A stretch of 64,000 nt of DNA from Mycobacterium avium subsp. avium. GTDB taxonomy: Bacteria; Actinomycetota; Actinomycetes; Mycobacteriales; Mycobacteriaceae. The notes below the pieces were generated by a model. It was not told where the DNA came from and did not search any database. It was given only the letters and a program-made list of their open reading frames with translations. The position numbers and the translations under genes are program-made. The stretch lies in contig NZ_CP046507.1 of the NCBI RefSeq assembly GCF_009741445.1, forward strand, positions 2,418,001-2,482,000. The letters run 5' to 3'. Below, piece after piece: positions 24,279-42,079 of the stretch (its first letter is position 1; each line of letters opens with the position of its first letter).

Positions 24279-25811
24279 TCACCCGAAGGCGTCGCGCAGG
24301 TCCTTCTTGATCACCTTGCCGAACTGGTTGCGCGGGAGGGTGTCGACGACGACCAGGCGCTCGGGGTGTTTGTAGCGGCTCAGCCCGCGTGATCGGCAGT
24401 GTTGCACAAGGGATTCCAGCGTGACGCCGTCGGCCGTCGCGGGTACCACGACGGCGCAGACCCGTTCGCCGGTGCGCGGGTCGGGGATCCCGATGACGGC
24501 GACGTCGGCGACGGCGGGATGCGCCGCGAGTGCGTTCTCGATCTCGAGGGCCGAGATGTTCTCCGCATTGCGGATGATCGCGTCTTTGGTGCGGCCGGTG
24601 ACGCGGACGTTGCCGTCGGCGTCGATCAGGCCGAGATCGCCGGTGCGCAGCCAGCCCTGGTCGTCGAAGGCGTCGGCGTCCAGCGTCGGGTCGGCGTAGC
24701 CGAGGAAGCACTGGGGTCCCTTGAGCCGCAGCTCGCCTTCCTGCCCGGCGGGCAGTTCATTCTCTGCGCCGTCGACCACGCGGACTTCGACGCCGGGCAC
24801 CGGCGGCCCCACGGTGTGGTCGAGGACCTCGGGCGCCGCGGTCAGCGACGGGGATGTCGCGCAGGGGAACTCGGTCATTCCCCAGGCGTTGGCGATGCCG
24901 GCCACCCCGAAGGTGTCGCGGACCCGTCGACTCAACTCGGCGGTGATGGGTGCGCCTCCGGCCAGGCATCCCCGCAGCGACGGGAATAGTGGCCGATTCC
25001 CTTGGGCCCGTTGGGCTTCGAGGTAGGCGACGAAGAAGGGCGTCGCGGTGCCCAGGAACGTCGGATTATGTGCGGCGATGGCCAGCGGAGTGGCGGCCGG
25101 GTCGAACGCCTCGAACAGCGCTAACCGCATGCCGGTCAGCAGTGCGGTGGCCAGCATCGCGGCCCCGCCGATGTGTGCGACCGGAAAGGCGATCGGATCG
25201 ACGTCGCTGCTGGTGGCCCCCACCATGCCGACCACCCCCGCCGAGCCGGCGATGACCGAGCTGTCGGTATGGCGAATCCCCTTGGGAGCGGCGGTGGTCC
25301 CCGACGAGTAGTAGATCCAGCGCGCCTCGTCGGCGGATTGCGGCGGCGCCGGCAGGGAATCGGGATCGGCGCCGGGCAGGCGCAGCGCACCGGCGGCCGG
25401 CGGCGCCGCCAGGTCGACGGTGATGACCTCGAAGCCCCGTTCGGCCGACAGCGCCCGAGCCAGCCCACCGTGATCGAAGCCGCGCCAAAGCCCAGGCGCC
25501 ACAAAGTATTCAGTGTTCAGCTGGCCGGTGATGAAGCGGACTTCGCTTTCCCGCAGGACCGGGATGATCGGGTTCTGCACCGCACCGAGCCGGGCCAGCG
25601 CGGCCATCAGCACCACGGTCTCGAGCGTGGTGGGCAACTGCCAGGACACGACGGCGCCCCGGCGGACTCCCCGCTCGGCCAGCGCGGCCGCGGCGACGCA
25701 TGCGGCGTCGGAGAGCTGACGTGCGGTCATGCTGCGGCCGTGCTCATCGGCGAGAAGTGGCCGGGGTGAGCCGCGTCGTGCGGCCTCGGCAATCAGCGAC
25801 CAGAACGTCAC
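24279..25811 (-). CDS. acyl-CoA/AMP-dependent synthetase (FadD-type)
   Basis: This 510-residue ANL-superfamily ligase activates a carboxylic acid to acyl-AMP and then acyl-CoA. The order of motifs is complete: P-loop YYSSGTTAAPKG (about 175), AWGMTEFPC (about 315), RTGDLG (about 398), hinge GRTKDAIIRNAENIS (about 413-427) and the catalytic Lys in RNQFGKVIKKDL near the end. The acid substrate is not predictable. It is cytoplasmic. Six bases separate its start from the stop of the thioesterase gene upstream, so the two form an operon that could interconvert acid and acyl-CoA. Confidence 0.93.
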   Translation of the reverse strand: MTFWSLIAEAARRGSPRPLLADEHGRSMTARQLSDAACVAAAALAERGVRRGAVVSWQLPTTLETVVLMAALARLGAVQNPIIPVLRESEVRFITGQLNTEYFVAPGLWRGFDHGGLARALSAERGFEVITVDLAAPPAAGALRLPGADPDSLPAPPQSADEARWIYYSSGTTAAPKGIRHTDSSVIAGSAGVVGMVGATSSDVDPIAFPVAHIGGAAMLATALLTGMRLALFEAFDPAATPLAIAAHNPTFLGTATPFFVAYLEAQRAQGNRPLFPSLRGCLAGGAPITAELSRRVRDTFGVAGIANAWGMTEFPCATSPSLTAAPEVLDHTVGPPVPGVEVRVVDGAENELPAGQEGELRLKGPQCFLGYADPTLDADAFDDQGWLRTGDLGLIDADGNVRVTGRTKDAIIRNAENISALEIENALAAHPAVADVAVIGIPDPRTGERVCAVVVPATADGVTLESLVQHCRSRGLSRYKHPERLVVVDTLPRNQFGKVIKKDLRDAFG

Positions 25812-25817
25812 CGGAAC

Positions 25818-26660
25818 TCACCGCGCCGACGGGTCGGCGGACGGCGGACGAAATCCCGAGTGCGCGATGGCAACCGACAGTCCGGTGCCGATCGGGCCCA
25901 CGGTGTCGACCAGGACGGCCGAGCCGCTGGCAACGCCGTCGTGGCTGTGGTGGGTGAGCGAGGCCAGCCCGATGTGGTCGCCCTCGGGCAACCGGCTCAG
26001 CGTGAGCGTGTAGTCGGCGTTGATGAACTGCAGTGCCTTGCTGCCCCAGTTGGCGATCGACGCGGTGATGTCACCGGCCATCGCCGCGCGGGTGAATGCG
26101 CTGAGCGGCTCGTCGTCGATCAGCGGGCGCGTCTCGTGTATCCAGGTGTATTTCGGGCCGTCGGTCTGCGGCCAGTCCGGATCGGGGTTCTGCACCTGCG
26201 AGCCCCAGCCGTAGGTGCGCATGAAAAGCGTCGAGTAGGTCTGGTCCAGCGGGACCGGCGGCATCTGCACCGGGGGTGACCAGACCCGCCCGTCGGGCTG
26301 CGGGCCGCGGCGCAGAAACAGCGCGCTCGCCTGCGCCACGACGACGTCGTTTTGGCTGATGACGGCCTCGACCAGCCGTAACCGCCGCCGGTCGTGGCGC
26401 ACCTGGGTGTGCACCCGGAGCGGTTCCAGCGCCGTCGGCCGGGGCAGGTCGACGGTCAACCGGGCCGGTTGCAGGCCGGCGTCGGCGGCGGCTTGCTCGA
26501 CGGCCCACGCCAAGAGCCCGCCGACGACATGGCCACTGAGCGACGGCCCCCATCCGCCGCGCGCGATTTCGGTTGGTACCAAATCGTTTCCGTCGCGCAC
26601 GAAATACGGCAGCCCGTCAGCCCAGCGAGGTTGATCGGGAACGACATTGGGTTCGGCCAC
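25818..26660 (-). CDS. acyl-CoA thioesterase (TesB-like double hotdog)
   Basis: This is a 280-residue protein with two hotdog folds. The N-terminal half has GGWGPSLSGHVVGGLLAWAVEQAA, the substrate-binding helix of the family, and PARLTVDLPRPTALEPL. The C-terminal half has PLSAFTRAAMAGDITASIANWG and HSHDGVASGSAVLVDT. It would hydrolyse acyl-CoA esters in the cytoplasm. The GTG at 26660 is preferred because AAGGG precedes it; a GTG at 26675 would add five residues. It is the first gene of a pair with the acyl-CoA ligase. Confidence 0.8.
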   Translation of the reverse strand: MAEPNVVPDQPRWADGLPYFVRDGNDLVPTEIARGGWGPSLSGHVVGGLLAWAVEQAAADAGLQPARLTVDLPRPTALEPLRVHTQVRHDRRRLRLVEAVISQNDVVVAQASALFLRRGPQPDGRVWSPPVQMPPVPLDQTYSTLFMRTYGWGSQVQNPDPDWPQTDGPKYTWIHETRPLIDDEPLSAFTRAAMAGDITASIANWGSKALQFINADYTLTLSRLPEGDHIGLASLTHHSHDGVASGSAVLVDTVGPIGTGLSVAIAHSGFRPPSADPSAR

Positions 26661-26758
26661 TGCATGACCCTTCACGCGACGGGTTGTGCGGCCTCTGCTG
26701 AGGACCGCAACCGTGGATCTTACAGTTGCACTTCCAGTCGGCGGATGCGCCGGCGTGG

Positions 26759-27472
26759 TCAGTCGATCGCGGCGCCGACCACGTGGCCGATCGTGTAGGT
26801 GACCGCCAGCGCGAGGCTGCCTCCGATGGCGTTACGCGCCACGGCGCGAAGCTGCGGCGCGCCACCGAGGCGGGCCGATACCGCGCCGGTGATCACCAGC
26901 GCGATGAGCACCGCCACGACGGTGACCGGAATCCGCCACGTCGGCGGCGGCAGCAGAATCGCGATCAACGGGAGCAACGCGCCGATGGCGAACGAGAGCG
27001 CCGAGGACGACGCGGCATGCCACGGATTCGTCAGCTCCTCGGGATTGATGCCCAGCTCGACCTCGGCATGGGCCAGCAGCGGATTCTGATCGGTGAGTTC
27101 CTCGGCCACGGTACGCGCCGTCGCCGCGGTCAGACCCTTGGCTTCGTAGAGCGCGGCGAGCTCGTCGAGTTCGGCGGCCGGATCGTCACGCAGCTCCTGA
27201 TGCTCCTGGATCAGCAGCGCCTTCTCGGTATCGCGCTGAGTGCTGACCGAGACGTATTCGCCCAGCGCCATCGACACCGCCCCGGCCACCAGTCCGGCGC
27301 TGCCGGCGGTCAGGATGGGAGCGCGCAGCGCCGTGGCCGCCGCGACGCCCACGACAATGCCTGCGGTGGACACGATTCCATCGTTGGCGCCCAGAACGCC
27401 GGCGCGCAGCCAATTCAACTTCGACGACACCGAACCGATGTGGGGTTCGGCCGGGTGTGGCGTACTCGACAC
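26759..27472 (-). CDS. VIT1/CCC1-family Fe/Mn membrane transporter
   Basis: This is a 237-residue protein with five likely membrane helices. It has the signature WLRAGVLGANDGIVSTAGIVVGVAAA (helix 1 with the conserved Asp) and VSMALGEYVSVSTQRDTEKAL, where Met, Glu and nearby residues bind metal. A cytoplasmic helical segment rich in Glu (about 80-145) follows and resembles the metal-binding loop of VIT1. It probably moves Fe2+ or Mn2+ out of the cytoplasm. The GTG at 27472 is used. No IdeR-type palindrome is recognised upstream. Confidence 0.87.
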   Translation of the reverse strand: MSSTPHPAEPHIGSVSSKLNWLRAGVLGANDGIVSTAGIVVGVAAATALRAPILTAGSAGLVAGAVSMALGEYVSVSTQRDTEKALLIQEHQELRDDPAAELDELAALYEAKGLTAATARTVAEELTDQNPLLAHAEVELGINPEELTNPWHAASSSALSFAIGALLPLIAILLPPPTWRIPVTVVAVLIALVITGAVSARLGGAPQLRAVARNAIGGSLALAVTYTIGHVVGAAID

Positions 27473-27691
27473 GGCGGCAACGATATAGACGAAAACCGTG
27501 CGCGACTAGCCAACATAGCCTTGCCAAACCAGCGCTCGCGGGTGCCGGTTGACCGGGATCAAAGCTTTGCATGGGCGGGACACAGCTGGTCCATAGGGAA
27601 GCTATCTAGTGTCTGGGTGGTGGTGGGGGGCGTTCGAGGAATTCCCCTTTCGCAGAGATCCCGAGTGGACCGAGTGGATAGGTGAAGCATC

Positions 27692-28348
27692 GTGAGGTTG
27701 AAGCAATTTGTCGGAGGGGTGAGCATCGCCGGAGCGCTCGGCGCCGCCGCGTTGGGAATGGGAGCCGGGTTCGCCGGCGCCGCTCCCGGGGCACCGCCGC
27801 CTCCGGGCGGGCATGGCGCCCCTCCCGCGGGCGGCCCCGGCCATGGCGGGTCGCAGCCCGGAGATTTCCACCATCCGACCGGCCCCAATGACCCGGGCGG
27901 TCCCGGCGGGCCGGGTGGGCCCGGTGGGCCGCCTGGCGGTCCTGGCGGCCCCGGTCATCCCGGTGGCCCTGGTGGACCAGGCGGACCTGGCGGTCCCGGC
28001 GGCCCGGGTGGGCCGGATCACCCCGGCGGCCCGGGCGGGCCCGGCGGTCCCGATCACCCCGGCGGCCCCGGTGGGCCGGGCGGGCCCGATCACCCCGGCG
28101 GCCCGGGTGGTCCCTGGCATGGGGACCCCCAACGTGGCTACTTCCACGGCGCCCCGTGGGGCGACGGACCCGCCCCCTGGGGACCGGGTGAACCACCGCG
28201 TCCGGCGTGGGATCGACCGCTCCCTCCGCCCGGCGGGCACTGGGACTACGGCCCGATCGACTACTGGGGCTACCAGGAGACTCCCGTCTGGGATCCCGGG
28301 TTCAACCAGTGGGGCTTCTGGTTCTTCGGAGTGTGGATCCCGCTGTGA
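27692..28348 (+). CDS. exported Gly-Gly-Pro-rich (collagen-like) protein
   Basis: This is a 218-residue protein with an N-terminal signal peptide (hydrophobic to about residue 30, cleavage near GAAPG). A Gly/Pro linker and a run of GGP triplets (about 60-150) follow, in which a 12-residue block containing [12 protein letters not shown] repeats. At DNA level the GATCACCCC core recurs at 28016, 28052 and 28088, exactly 36 bp apart. The C-terminal 40 residues are rich in Trp, Tyr and Phe and end in a hydrophobic GVWIPL. There is no PE or PPE domain. It is probably a cell-wall or surface protein with a flexible or polyproline-helix stalk. The GTG at 27692 is used. Confidence 0.8.
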   Translation: MRLKQFVGGVSIAGALGAAALGMGAGFAGAAPGAPPPPGGHGAPPAGGPGHGGSQPGDFHHPTGPNDPGGPGGPGGPGGPPGGPGGPGHPGGPGGPGGPGGPGGPGGPDHPGGPGGPGGPDHPGGPGGPGGPDHPGGPGGPWHGDPQRGYFHGAPWGDGPAPWGPGEPPRPAWDRPLPPPGGHWDYGPIDYWGYQETPVWDPGFNQWGFWFFGVWIPL

Positions 28349-28350
28349 GC

Positions 28351-28406
28351 CATAGCTGAAACGACGCCCGCCTCGCCGATCAGGTGAGGCGGGCGTCGTC
28401 AGTTAT
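28351..28406. terminator. strong hairpin terminator, 14-bp stem
   Basis: ACGACGCCCGCCTC (28361-28374) pairs perfectly with 28386-28399 around an 11-nt loop. Weaker outer pairing (CATARCTGA) extends it to about 28351-28406. It lies between convergent genes and is suited to stop both. Confidence 0.8.
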
Positions 28407-28442
28407 GCCGTTGCCGGCGAACGCATTTCGCGGCCCGCGTCA

Positions 28443-29081
28443 CTAGTCGCGTTTGGTGCCGACGGTCAGCAGGTCAGAAACCAGGCGCGTCCAGGCCGGC
28501 CGCGGGATCCGATACTGATCGCCGATCACGAACCCCGCGTCCTCGAACAGCTTGCGCATCTCGGGAGCCGACGCGTTGTGCTGCGGCTTCCACCTGCTGT
28601 CGGCGGATGCCTGCAGCAGCGGTCGCCGGGTACTGAGCGCCGAGACGGCCACCAACCCCCCGGGGGCCAGCACGCGATGGAATTCCCGCAATGCCGCCGG
28701 CTGGTCGAAGAAGTGAAACGCCGACGTCGTCACGACGGCGTCGAGCGCACCGTCGTCAAACGGGAGCTGTTCGGCCGGCGCCCGCAACCACTGCACCCGG
28801 TCCGATTTCGCCCGCGCCTGGTTGAGCATGCCGTCGGACATGTCCACGCCGTAGATCTCGTCGGGATTCAGTTCGCGCTGGATCCGCTCGCTGAGTATCC
28901 CTGTGCCGCAAGCGATGTCGGCAATTCTGCGCGAACCGTGGCTGCGCAGCTGGGCTATCACCTCGTTGTGCGGAGGCCGGTACACCCACTGCTGCAGGAA
29001 GGGCAGGTCATACGCCGGCGCCAGGAAGCTCCACATCCGCGTGACGACGTCGTTCAGCCCTCGCCGCTGCGGTGCGGTCAT
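28443..29081 (-). CDS. class I SAM-dependent methyltransferase
   Basis: This is a 212-residue cytoplasmic methyltransferase of the UbiE/COQ5-like kind. Motif I is [15 protein letters not shown] (about 52-66). [14 protein letters not shown] follows, then the acidic-loop motif [20 protein letters not shown] and [12 protein letters not shown]. The acceptor is unknown. The ATG at 29081 overlaps the stop of the methyltransferase gene upstream (ATGA), so both are translated from one mRNA. Confidence 0.87.
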   Translation of the reverse strand: MTAPQRRGLNDVVTRMWSFLAPAYDLPFLQQWVYRPPHNEVIAQLRSHGSRRIADIACGTGILSERIQRELNPDEIYGVDMSDGMLNQARAKSDRVQWLRAPAEQLPFDDGALDAVVTTSAFHFFDQPAALREFHRVLAPGGLVAVSALSTRRPLLQASADSRWKPQHNASAPEMRKLFEDAGFVIGDQYRIPRPAWTRLVSDLLTVGTKRD

Positions 29082-30010
29082 TTGGCCAGCACCGAGCTGT
29101 AGTAGATGGTGTCGGCCACCGACACGGAGTCGTTGGTCTGCGGGATCGCCTCGAGTCCGGCGTCGGCCAACAGCTGACTCATCGGAACGCCGACCGACCG
29201 CCAGCCCAGGCCGTCCAGGTACTCGGCGACATCGTTGCGCTCGCCCTGATACCCCAGATCGCCGAATTCCAGGTTGAAGCCGTGCTCCCGCCATTTCGCG
29301 GTGGCCCTGCGCATCATCTCTTGAGCCTTCTCGGTGTCTACCTCTGACATGTCCGGAATAGCTTCGCACGCCAACCGGCTGCCGTCGGCGCTGAGTGCGG
29401 TGATGTTGTCCAGCAGGCGGTCCTGGGCCTCCGGCGGCAGATAGCCGAACAGCCCCTCGGCGATCCATGCGGTGGGCTGGCCCTTGCCAAAACCCGCTTC
29501 CACCAATGCTTTTAGCCAGTCATCGCGCAGGTCGACGGCGACGGTGCGCAGCGTGGCCTGCGGGGTCGCGCCCAGCTTTGCCAGCGTGGCGGTCTTGAAT
29601 TCGATCACCTGAGGCTGGTCGATCTCGAACACCGTCGTACCGGCCGGCCAGGCCAACCGGTAGGCGCGCGCGTCGAGGCCGGAGGCCAGAATCACCGCCT
29701 GCCGAATCCCGGCCTGCGTCGCGCCCTGGAAGAAGGAGTCGAAGAAGCGGGTACGGGCGGCCATCGCCACGGGCATGTGCTCGAGCTTCCAACCGGAGTC
29801 GTGGTCGTCGACGTCGGCGGCGACGAGGTCGCCGGTGACCCAGCGGGTGAAGAAATCCACCCCGACGGCGCGAACCAGCGGCTCGGCGAATCGGTCCTCG
29901 ATCAGCGGGTTGTCGGCGTTGGTCGCGATGGCGCGTGCGGCGGCCACCATCGTGGCGGTGGCGCCCACACTGGTGGAAAGGTCCCAGGTGTCGTTGTCTG
30001 TGCGTGGCAT
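29078..30010 (-). CDS. mycobacterial SAM-dependent methyltransferase, TIGR00027/leucine carboxymethyltransferase-like
   Basis: This is a 310-residue member of a family greatly expanded in mycobacteria. Signatures are [21 protein letters not shown] at the start, [13 protein letters not shown] (about 40), the SAM-binding [14 protein letters not shown] (about 105-118), [12 protein letters not shown] (about 128-140), and [20 protein letters not shown] (about 180-200). Targets are unknown; glycolipid or mycolate-linked carboxyl groups are possible. The ATG at 30010 matches the usual family start; a longer frame reaches 30034. It overlaps the next methyltransferase gene by four bases. Confidence 0.9.
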   Translation of the reverse strand: MPRTDNDTWDLSTSVGATATMVAAARAIATNADNPLIEDRFAEPLVRAVGVDFFTRWVTGDLVAADVDDHDSGWKLEHMPVAMAARTRFFDSFFQGATQAGIRQAVILASGLDARAYRLAWPAGTTVFEIDQPQVIEFKTATLAKLGATPQATLRTVAVDLRDDWLKALVEAGFGKGQPTAWIAEGLFGYLPPEAQDRLLDNITALSADGSRLACEAIPDMSEVDTEKAQEMMRRATAKWREHGFNLEFGDLGYQGERNDVAEYLDGLGWRSVGVPMSQLLADAGLEAIPQTNDSVSVADTIYYSSVLAK

Positions 30011-30141
30011 GCGGCTATTACCCCCTCGAGTCACCGGTTACTTAGCTGATATAACGACCGGCCGGCGCGATGAGTTCCCGCGCGCCGCCGACCAGCTATT
30101 TCGCCGCTCCGGGGTGGCGTTGCCGCAGCTGGGTGACGGTA

Positions 30142-30432
30142 TCAGTGCGGGCCGGGATGCCCCGGGGCGCCCGGCCCCCCAGGTGCGCCGGGTCCGCCCG
30201 GTCCACCGGGTCCGCCCGGTCCACCGGGCCCGCCCGGTCCCCCGGGTCCGCCGGGTCCGTTCGCGGCCGGCAGCAGGAACACGCATTGATTCAGTTCGAC
30301 GCTCCAGCCCCAGCCCGGGGCGCAGTCCCCGTCGGCGCGGCTGATCCCCGGCGTCGCGAGCGCCGTCGCCGGCAACCCGATCGATACGAGGGCGAACGCG
30401 CCGACCAGGCAGCGCCGTAGGTGATCTCTCAT
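30142..30432 (-). CDS. small exported Gly-Pro-rich protein
   Basis: This is a 96-residue protein with a signal peptide (RRCLVGAFALVSIGLPATALA, cleavage near residue 26). A small mature domain has two cysteines (GDCAPGWGW and LNQCVF) that could pair, followed by a tail of about 30 residues made of GGP and GAP units ending in GHPGPH. It is the second collagen-like protein within 2.5 kb. The ATG at 30432 is used although the frame is open further upstream. Function unknown; probably secreted. Confidence 0.7.
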   Translation of the reverse strand: MRDHLRRCLVGAFALVSIGLPATALATPGISRADGDCAPGWGWSVELNQCVFLLPAANGPGGPGGPGGPGGPGGPGGPGGPGAPGGPGAPGHPGPH

Positions 30433-30664
30433 CGCCGACTCCACTTCGTCGTCCGGGCGGGCGGTGATGACTCGTCGTAGGTCGGACCCGCGTACCTCAT
30501 TGTGCGGCAATCAACCTGTCGGCGGGCCGGATTGGCGGGCCGAACGATCGTGCGGTGGTCCGCCCGATGACGACCGAGTAGACCAAATCCCCCTCGCGCC
30601 ACGGCAATTCACACTGCTGCCGCGGGCTTGGCGGATTCGCGTCCGCCTTGCGCTGCAACATGTT

Positions 30665-30994
30665 TCAACGAAGTGCCGGCGGCGAGGGTGCGGCTTCGAC
30701 GGTGGTCAGCTCGGTCAAACCGCTGACCCTGAAGACGGGCATCAGGACCGGGTGCGCGACGAGCGCGATGTGGTCGGCGTGCGCGGCCAACGCATTGATG
30801 GCGGCGCTGTCCACATACTCCACGGCGCTGAGGTCGACGAGCACCGCGCCGTCACTCCCGGTGACCTCCGCGGCGGCGGTGGCCAGCGCCCGGTGGAATG
30901 CGTCAATGTTGCTCAGGTCGATTTCGCCCACTGCCACCAGCACCGGGTTGCCGTCGCTACCACGGCCGGTGTCCAGCGTCAGCGGGGTGACCAT
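30665..30994 (-). CDS. STAS-domain anti-anti-sigma factor
   Basis: This is a 109-residue single STAS domain. The GEIDLSNIDAFHRAL start and VLVDLSAVEYVDSAAINAL contain the Ser (after VD) that is phosphorylated by RsbW-type kinases in this family. When unphosphorylated it would bind an anti-sigma kinase and free a sigma factor. Its ATG overlaps the stop of the GAF/PP2C/HATPase gene (ATGA), so partner stoichiometry is coupled. The cognate sigma factor is not in the window. Confidence 0.88.
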   Translation of the reverse strand: MVTPLTLDTGRGSDGNPVLVAVGEIDLSNIDAFHRALATAAAEVTGSDGAVLVDLSAVEYVDSAAINALAAHADHIALVAHPVLMPVFRVSGLTELTTVEAAPSPPALR

Positions 30995-33561
30995 CAGGTG
31001 ATCCTGGCGGAGAGGTGGACGGTGGTTCCGCCGGTGTCGGACCGAATGTCGACATCGTTCATCAGGCTTTTCATCAACGGGATGCCCCGCCCCCGATGCG
31101 GATAGGACGTCGCTTGGGGAACCTTCCATGTGCCGGTGTCGGTGATCGTCAACCGGACCTGATCGCCTAACGCGGTGGCGCCCAGCCGAATTGTGCCCTG
31201 CGGACTGTGCCGGTGTCCGTGCTCGATGGCGTTGGCGACCGCCTCCCCGGCGGCGACCAATACGTTCAACGTCTGCTCCGGGTCCAGCCGGACACGGCGC
31301 AGCCAGTTGCGCAACGCGGTGCGGGTGGGCGCCAGCTGGTTGACGTCGGCGGGGAAGTTCAGCTCCAGCGGCGCCGGATGCCGGTACAGCAGCAACACCA
31401 CGTCGTCCTGGTAGCCGCCGCGCGGCGCGACGGCGGACATGATCCGGGTCGCCAACTCGTCGAGGGACGAGCCGCGGGCATCCTGCGCGACGGTGGCGAC
31501 GCGGTAGATACCCCGATCCAGCGGGCTGCGGCGACGTTCGACCAGCCCGTCGGTGTACAACAGCAGGGTCGCGCGCGCCGGTATGGTCACCCGGGCCTCC
31601 GGGCGGGGCCAGTCCCGTCGGATGCCCAATGCGATGGTGTGGCCCTCGTCGAGTATCTGGGTGCTGCCGTCGCCGTGCACCACGATGGGCGGCGGGTGCC
31701 CGGCGCTGGAGTAGACCAGTTCCCCGGTGTCCGGGGTGAGCACCGCGCACACGGCGGTGGTGCATTGCGCGCCAGGCAGCCGCGCCGCGAATCGGTCCAG
31801 ACCCGCGAGAGCCGCAGCGGGACTTGGGTTTTCGAGCAGCAGGGCGCGGCAGGCGCTGCGCACCTGACCCATCACCGTGGCGGACGCGAGCCCATGGCCG
31901 ACACAGTCGCCGACGACCAACGCGACCCGCCCGTCCTCGAGGTCGACGATGTCGAACCAGTCACCACCGACCTGCAACGGCCGGGTGGCGGCCTGATAGC
32001 GCACCGCGAATCCGTTGGGCAGATCGGCGGGACCGAGGATCGCGTGCTGCAGAGCCAGTGCGGTTTCGCGCTGCTGGTCGACCTGGTGCACCCGTTGCAG
32101 GCCCTGGCCGAGGCGGCCGGCCAGCACGGTGAGCAGGGTCTGGTCTTCCAAGGTGAACGAACGCTCATCGGTCAGGTCGATCCAGACGACCAGCACGCCG
32201 TCGGGATGCTGCAGGGCGATGCCCGCCGTCCCGGGCTGCGTGGTGTTCGGGGTGAGCAGGTCGCCGTCGCGCAACGAGCCGAGCGCCTGGTGCATGTGCG
32301 ACGGTAGATCGGCCCACTGCGTGGGCTCGCCGACCGAAACGACCTCGGGCGGACCGAACGCCGTTTCCGTAGCAGAGGTGTGGCTCGGGAAGGTGACGGC
32401 CAGCACCCGGCGGGCGCGCCACAGCCGGCGCAGTTCTTCAGCCGCGGCGCGTACCGCCTCGTCGACCGTATCCGCTTGGGCCAGTTCCTGATTGAGCGCG
32501 TGTTGGCGGCCCGCCGCCAGTGCCAAGGCGATGGCGGCGTGCCGGGCGAAGTCACTGACCAGGTCGAGGTAGTCGTTGCCGAACGGCGGCTGCTGCGGGT
32601 CGCGCGCGACGGCGATGACGCCGAGCACCGCGCCGTCGGCAATCAGCGGTATCACGATCGCCGAGCGTTCGCCGACATCGGTGAATCCCTCGATCGGGTA
32701 TTGGAAGGAGTCGGTGATCAACGGCAGGCCGCGCCGCGCGACACCGCCCGTGGTCGAGCCGTCCATCGGAACCTGCCGGCCGATCACCTGCGAGGCGTAG
32801 CGGCCCGCGGTGGCGGACACCACCAGGGTGTCGGCCTCCCGCCCGGGCGACTCGGGCTCTCGCGGGACCAGCAAGATCGCCTGCTCGGCGCCGGCCAGCT
32901 CCAGCGCCCGGTTCACGATGAGCTGCAACGGACCCGTCTGCGGATCACCGGACAGCAGCGCGGTGGTGATCTCGCGACTGGCCTTCGTCCATTTCGCCGA
33001 TTCGCGCTCGCGCTCGAAGAGTCGCGCGTTGTCGATGGCGGCGGCTGCCGCCGTGGCCATGGCACGCACCGCGCCTTCCTGCGAGTCGGTGAACACGCGC
33101 CCTTGCCGGTCGTCCGCCAGATAGAGGTTGCCAAAGTTGGCTGCCCGCACCGTGATCGGTATTCCCAGCAGCGCCCGCAGCGGTGGGTCGTGTGCCGACA
33201 GGTGGGCGCTGCGCGGATCAACGCTCACATCGTCGATGCGAAGACCGTCGCCCACCGCGAGCTCGCCGAGCTGCCGGGCCGTGTCCGCGTCGAGGCCGGC
33301 ATGCACGAACGAGAGGAGTCCGCCGTCGGAGGCGCGGGAAGAGAGCACGGCGTAGCGGGCGCCGGTCAGCTCCATCGCCGCTTTCAGGACGCGACGCAGC
33401 GTGACGTCCAAGTCCAGATCGGAGCCGATTTCGACGATGACCCGAACCAGTTGTTCCAGCTGGTCGCGCGCCGCCATCAGCTCGTCGAGCCGGGTGTGCA
33501 TGCGGTCCAGTTCGCGCCGGTCCCGCCGGTTGGCGGCGGAGTCATCCCGGTCGCTGTCCAT
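30994..33561 (-). CDS. GAF-GAF-PP2C(SpoIIE)-HATPase stress-signalling protein, RsbU/RsbW fusion
   Basis: This is an 855-residue cytoplasmic signalling protein. A short coiled coil (about 5-45) leads into a GAF domain (about 50-200), a second GAF (about 225-385) and a degenerate third (about 395-530). A SpoIIE/PP2C phosphatase domain follows (about 545-730, with VGGDWFDIVDLEDGRVALVVGDCVGHG metal-binding Asp residues). Last is an RsbW-like ATPase/kinase (about 735-855, with GEAVANAIEHGHRH and GRGIPLMKSL). The layout is close to M. tuberculosis Rv1364c, in which the STAS domain is part of the same chain; here it is the separate overlapping next gene. The protein can both phosphorylate and dephosphorylate the STAS partner. 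The start at 33561 (ATG) has no strong ribosome site. Confidence 0.9.
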   Translation of the reverse strand: MDSDRDDSAANRRDRRELDRMHTRLDELMAARDQLEQLVRVIVEIGSDLDLDVTLRRVLKAAMELTGARYAVLSSRASDGGLLSFVHAGLDADTARQLGELAVGDGLRIDDVSVDPRSAHLSAHDPPLRALLGIPITVRAANFGNLYLADDRQGRVFTDSQEGAVRAMATAAAAAIDNARLFERERESAKWTKASREITTALLSGDPQTGPLQLIVNRALELAGAEQAILLVPREPESPGREADTLVVSATAGRYASQVIGRQVPMDGSTTGGVARRGLPLITDSFQYPIEGFTDVGERSAIVIPLIADGAVLGVIAVARDPQQPPFGNDYLDLVSDFARHAAIALALAAGRQHALNQELAQADTVDEAVRAAAEELRRLWRARRVLAVTFPSHTSATETAFGPPEVVSVGEPTQWADLPSHMHQALGSLRDGDLLTPNTTQPGTAGIALQHPDGVLVVWIDLTDERSFTLEDQTLLTVLAGRLGQGLQRVHQVDQQRETALALQHAILGPADLPNGFAVRYQAATRPLQVGGDWFDIVDLEDGRVALVVGDCVGHGLASATVMGQVRSACRALLLENPSPAAALAGLDRFAARLPGAQCTTAVCAVLTPDTGELVYSSAGHPPPIVVHGDGSTQILDEGHTIALGIRRDWPRPEARVTIPARATLLLYTDGLVERRRSPLDRGIYRVATVAQDARGSSLDELATRIMSAVAPRGGYQDDVVLLLYRHPAPLELNFPADVNQLAPTRTALRNWLRRVRLDPEQTLNVLVAAGEAVANAIEHGHRHSPQGTIRLGATALGDQVRLTITDTGTWKVPQATSYPHRGRGIPLMKSLMNDVDIRSDTGGTTVHLSARIT

Positions 33562-33739
33562 GGATACCAAAGTAAACGGTCGGGTGCGTGGCCATGTCGG
33601 TACCGCAACTCCCGACACCATGCGGCCAGCGCCGGTCACCGTGCGGCGCCTTAGCCGTTCGGGCGCCATCCGGGCAGGTCACCGGCGGCTTTACCGGATC
33701 TTGACCAGGTATTGAATTGCGCCGCCGACGATCATCGAG

Positions 33740-42075
<8,336 letters not shown>

Positions 42076-42079
<4 letters not shown>

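Noticed and set aside
27692..30432. PE_PGRS-type proteins
   Set aside because: The Gly-rich proteins have ordinary signal peptides and GGP triplets, and they lack the N-terminal PE domain and the GGA/GGN repeat.
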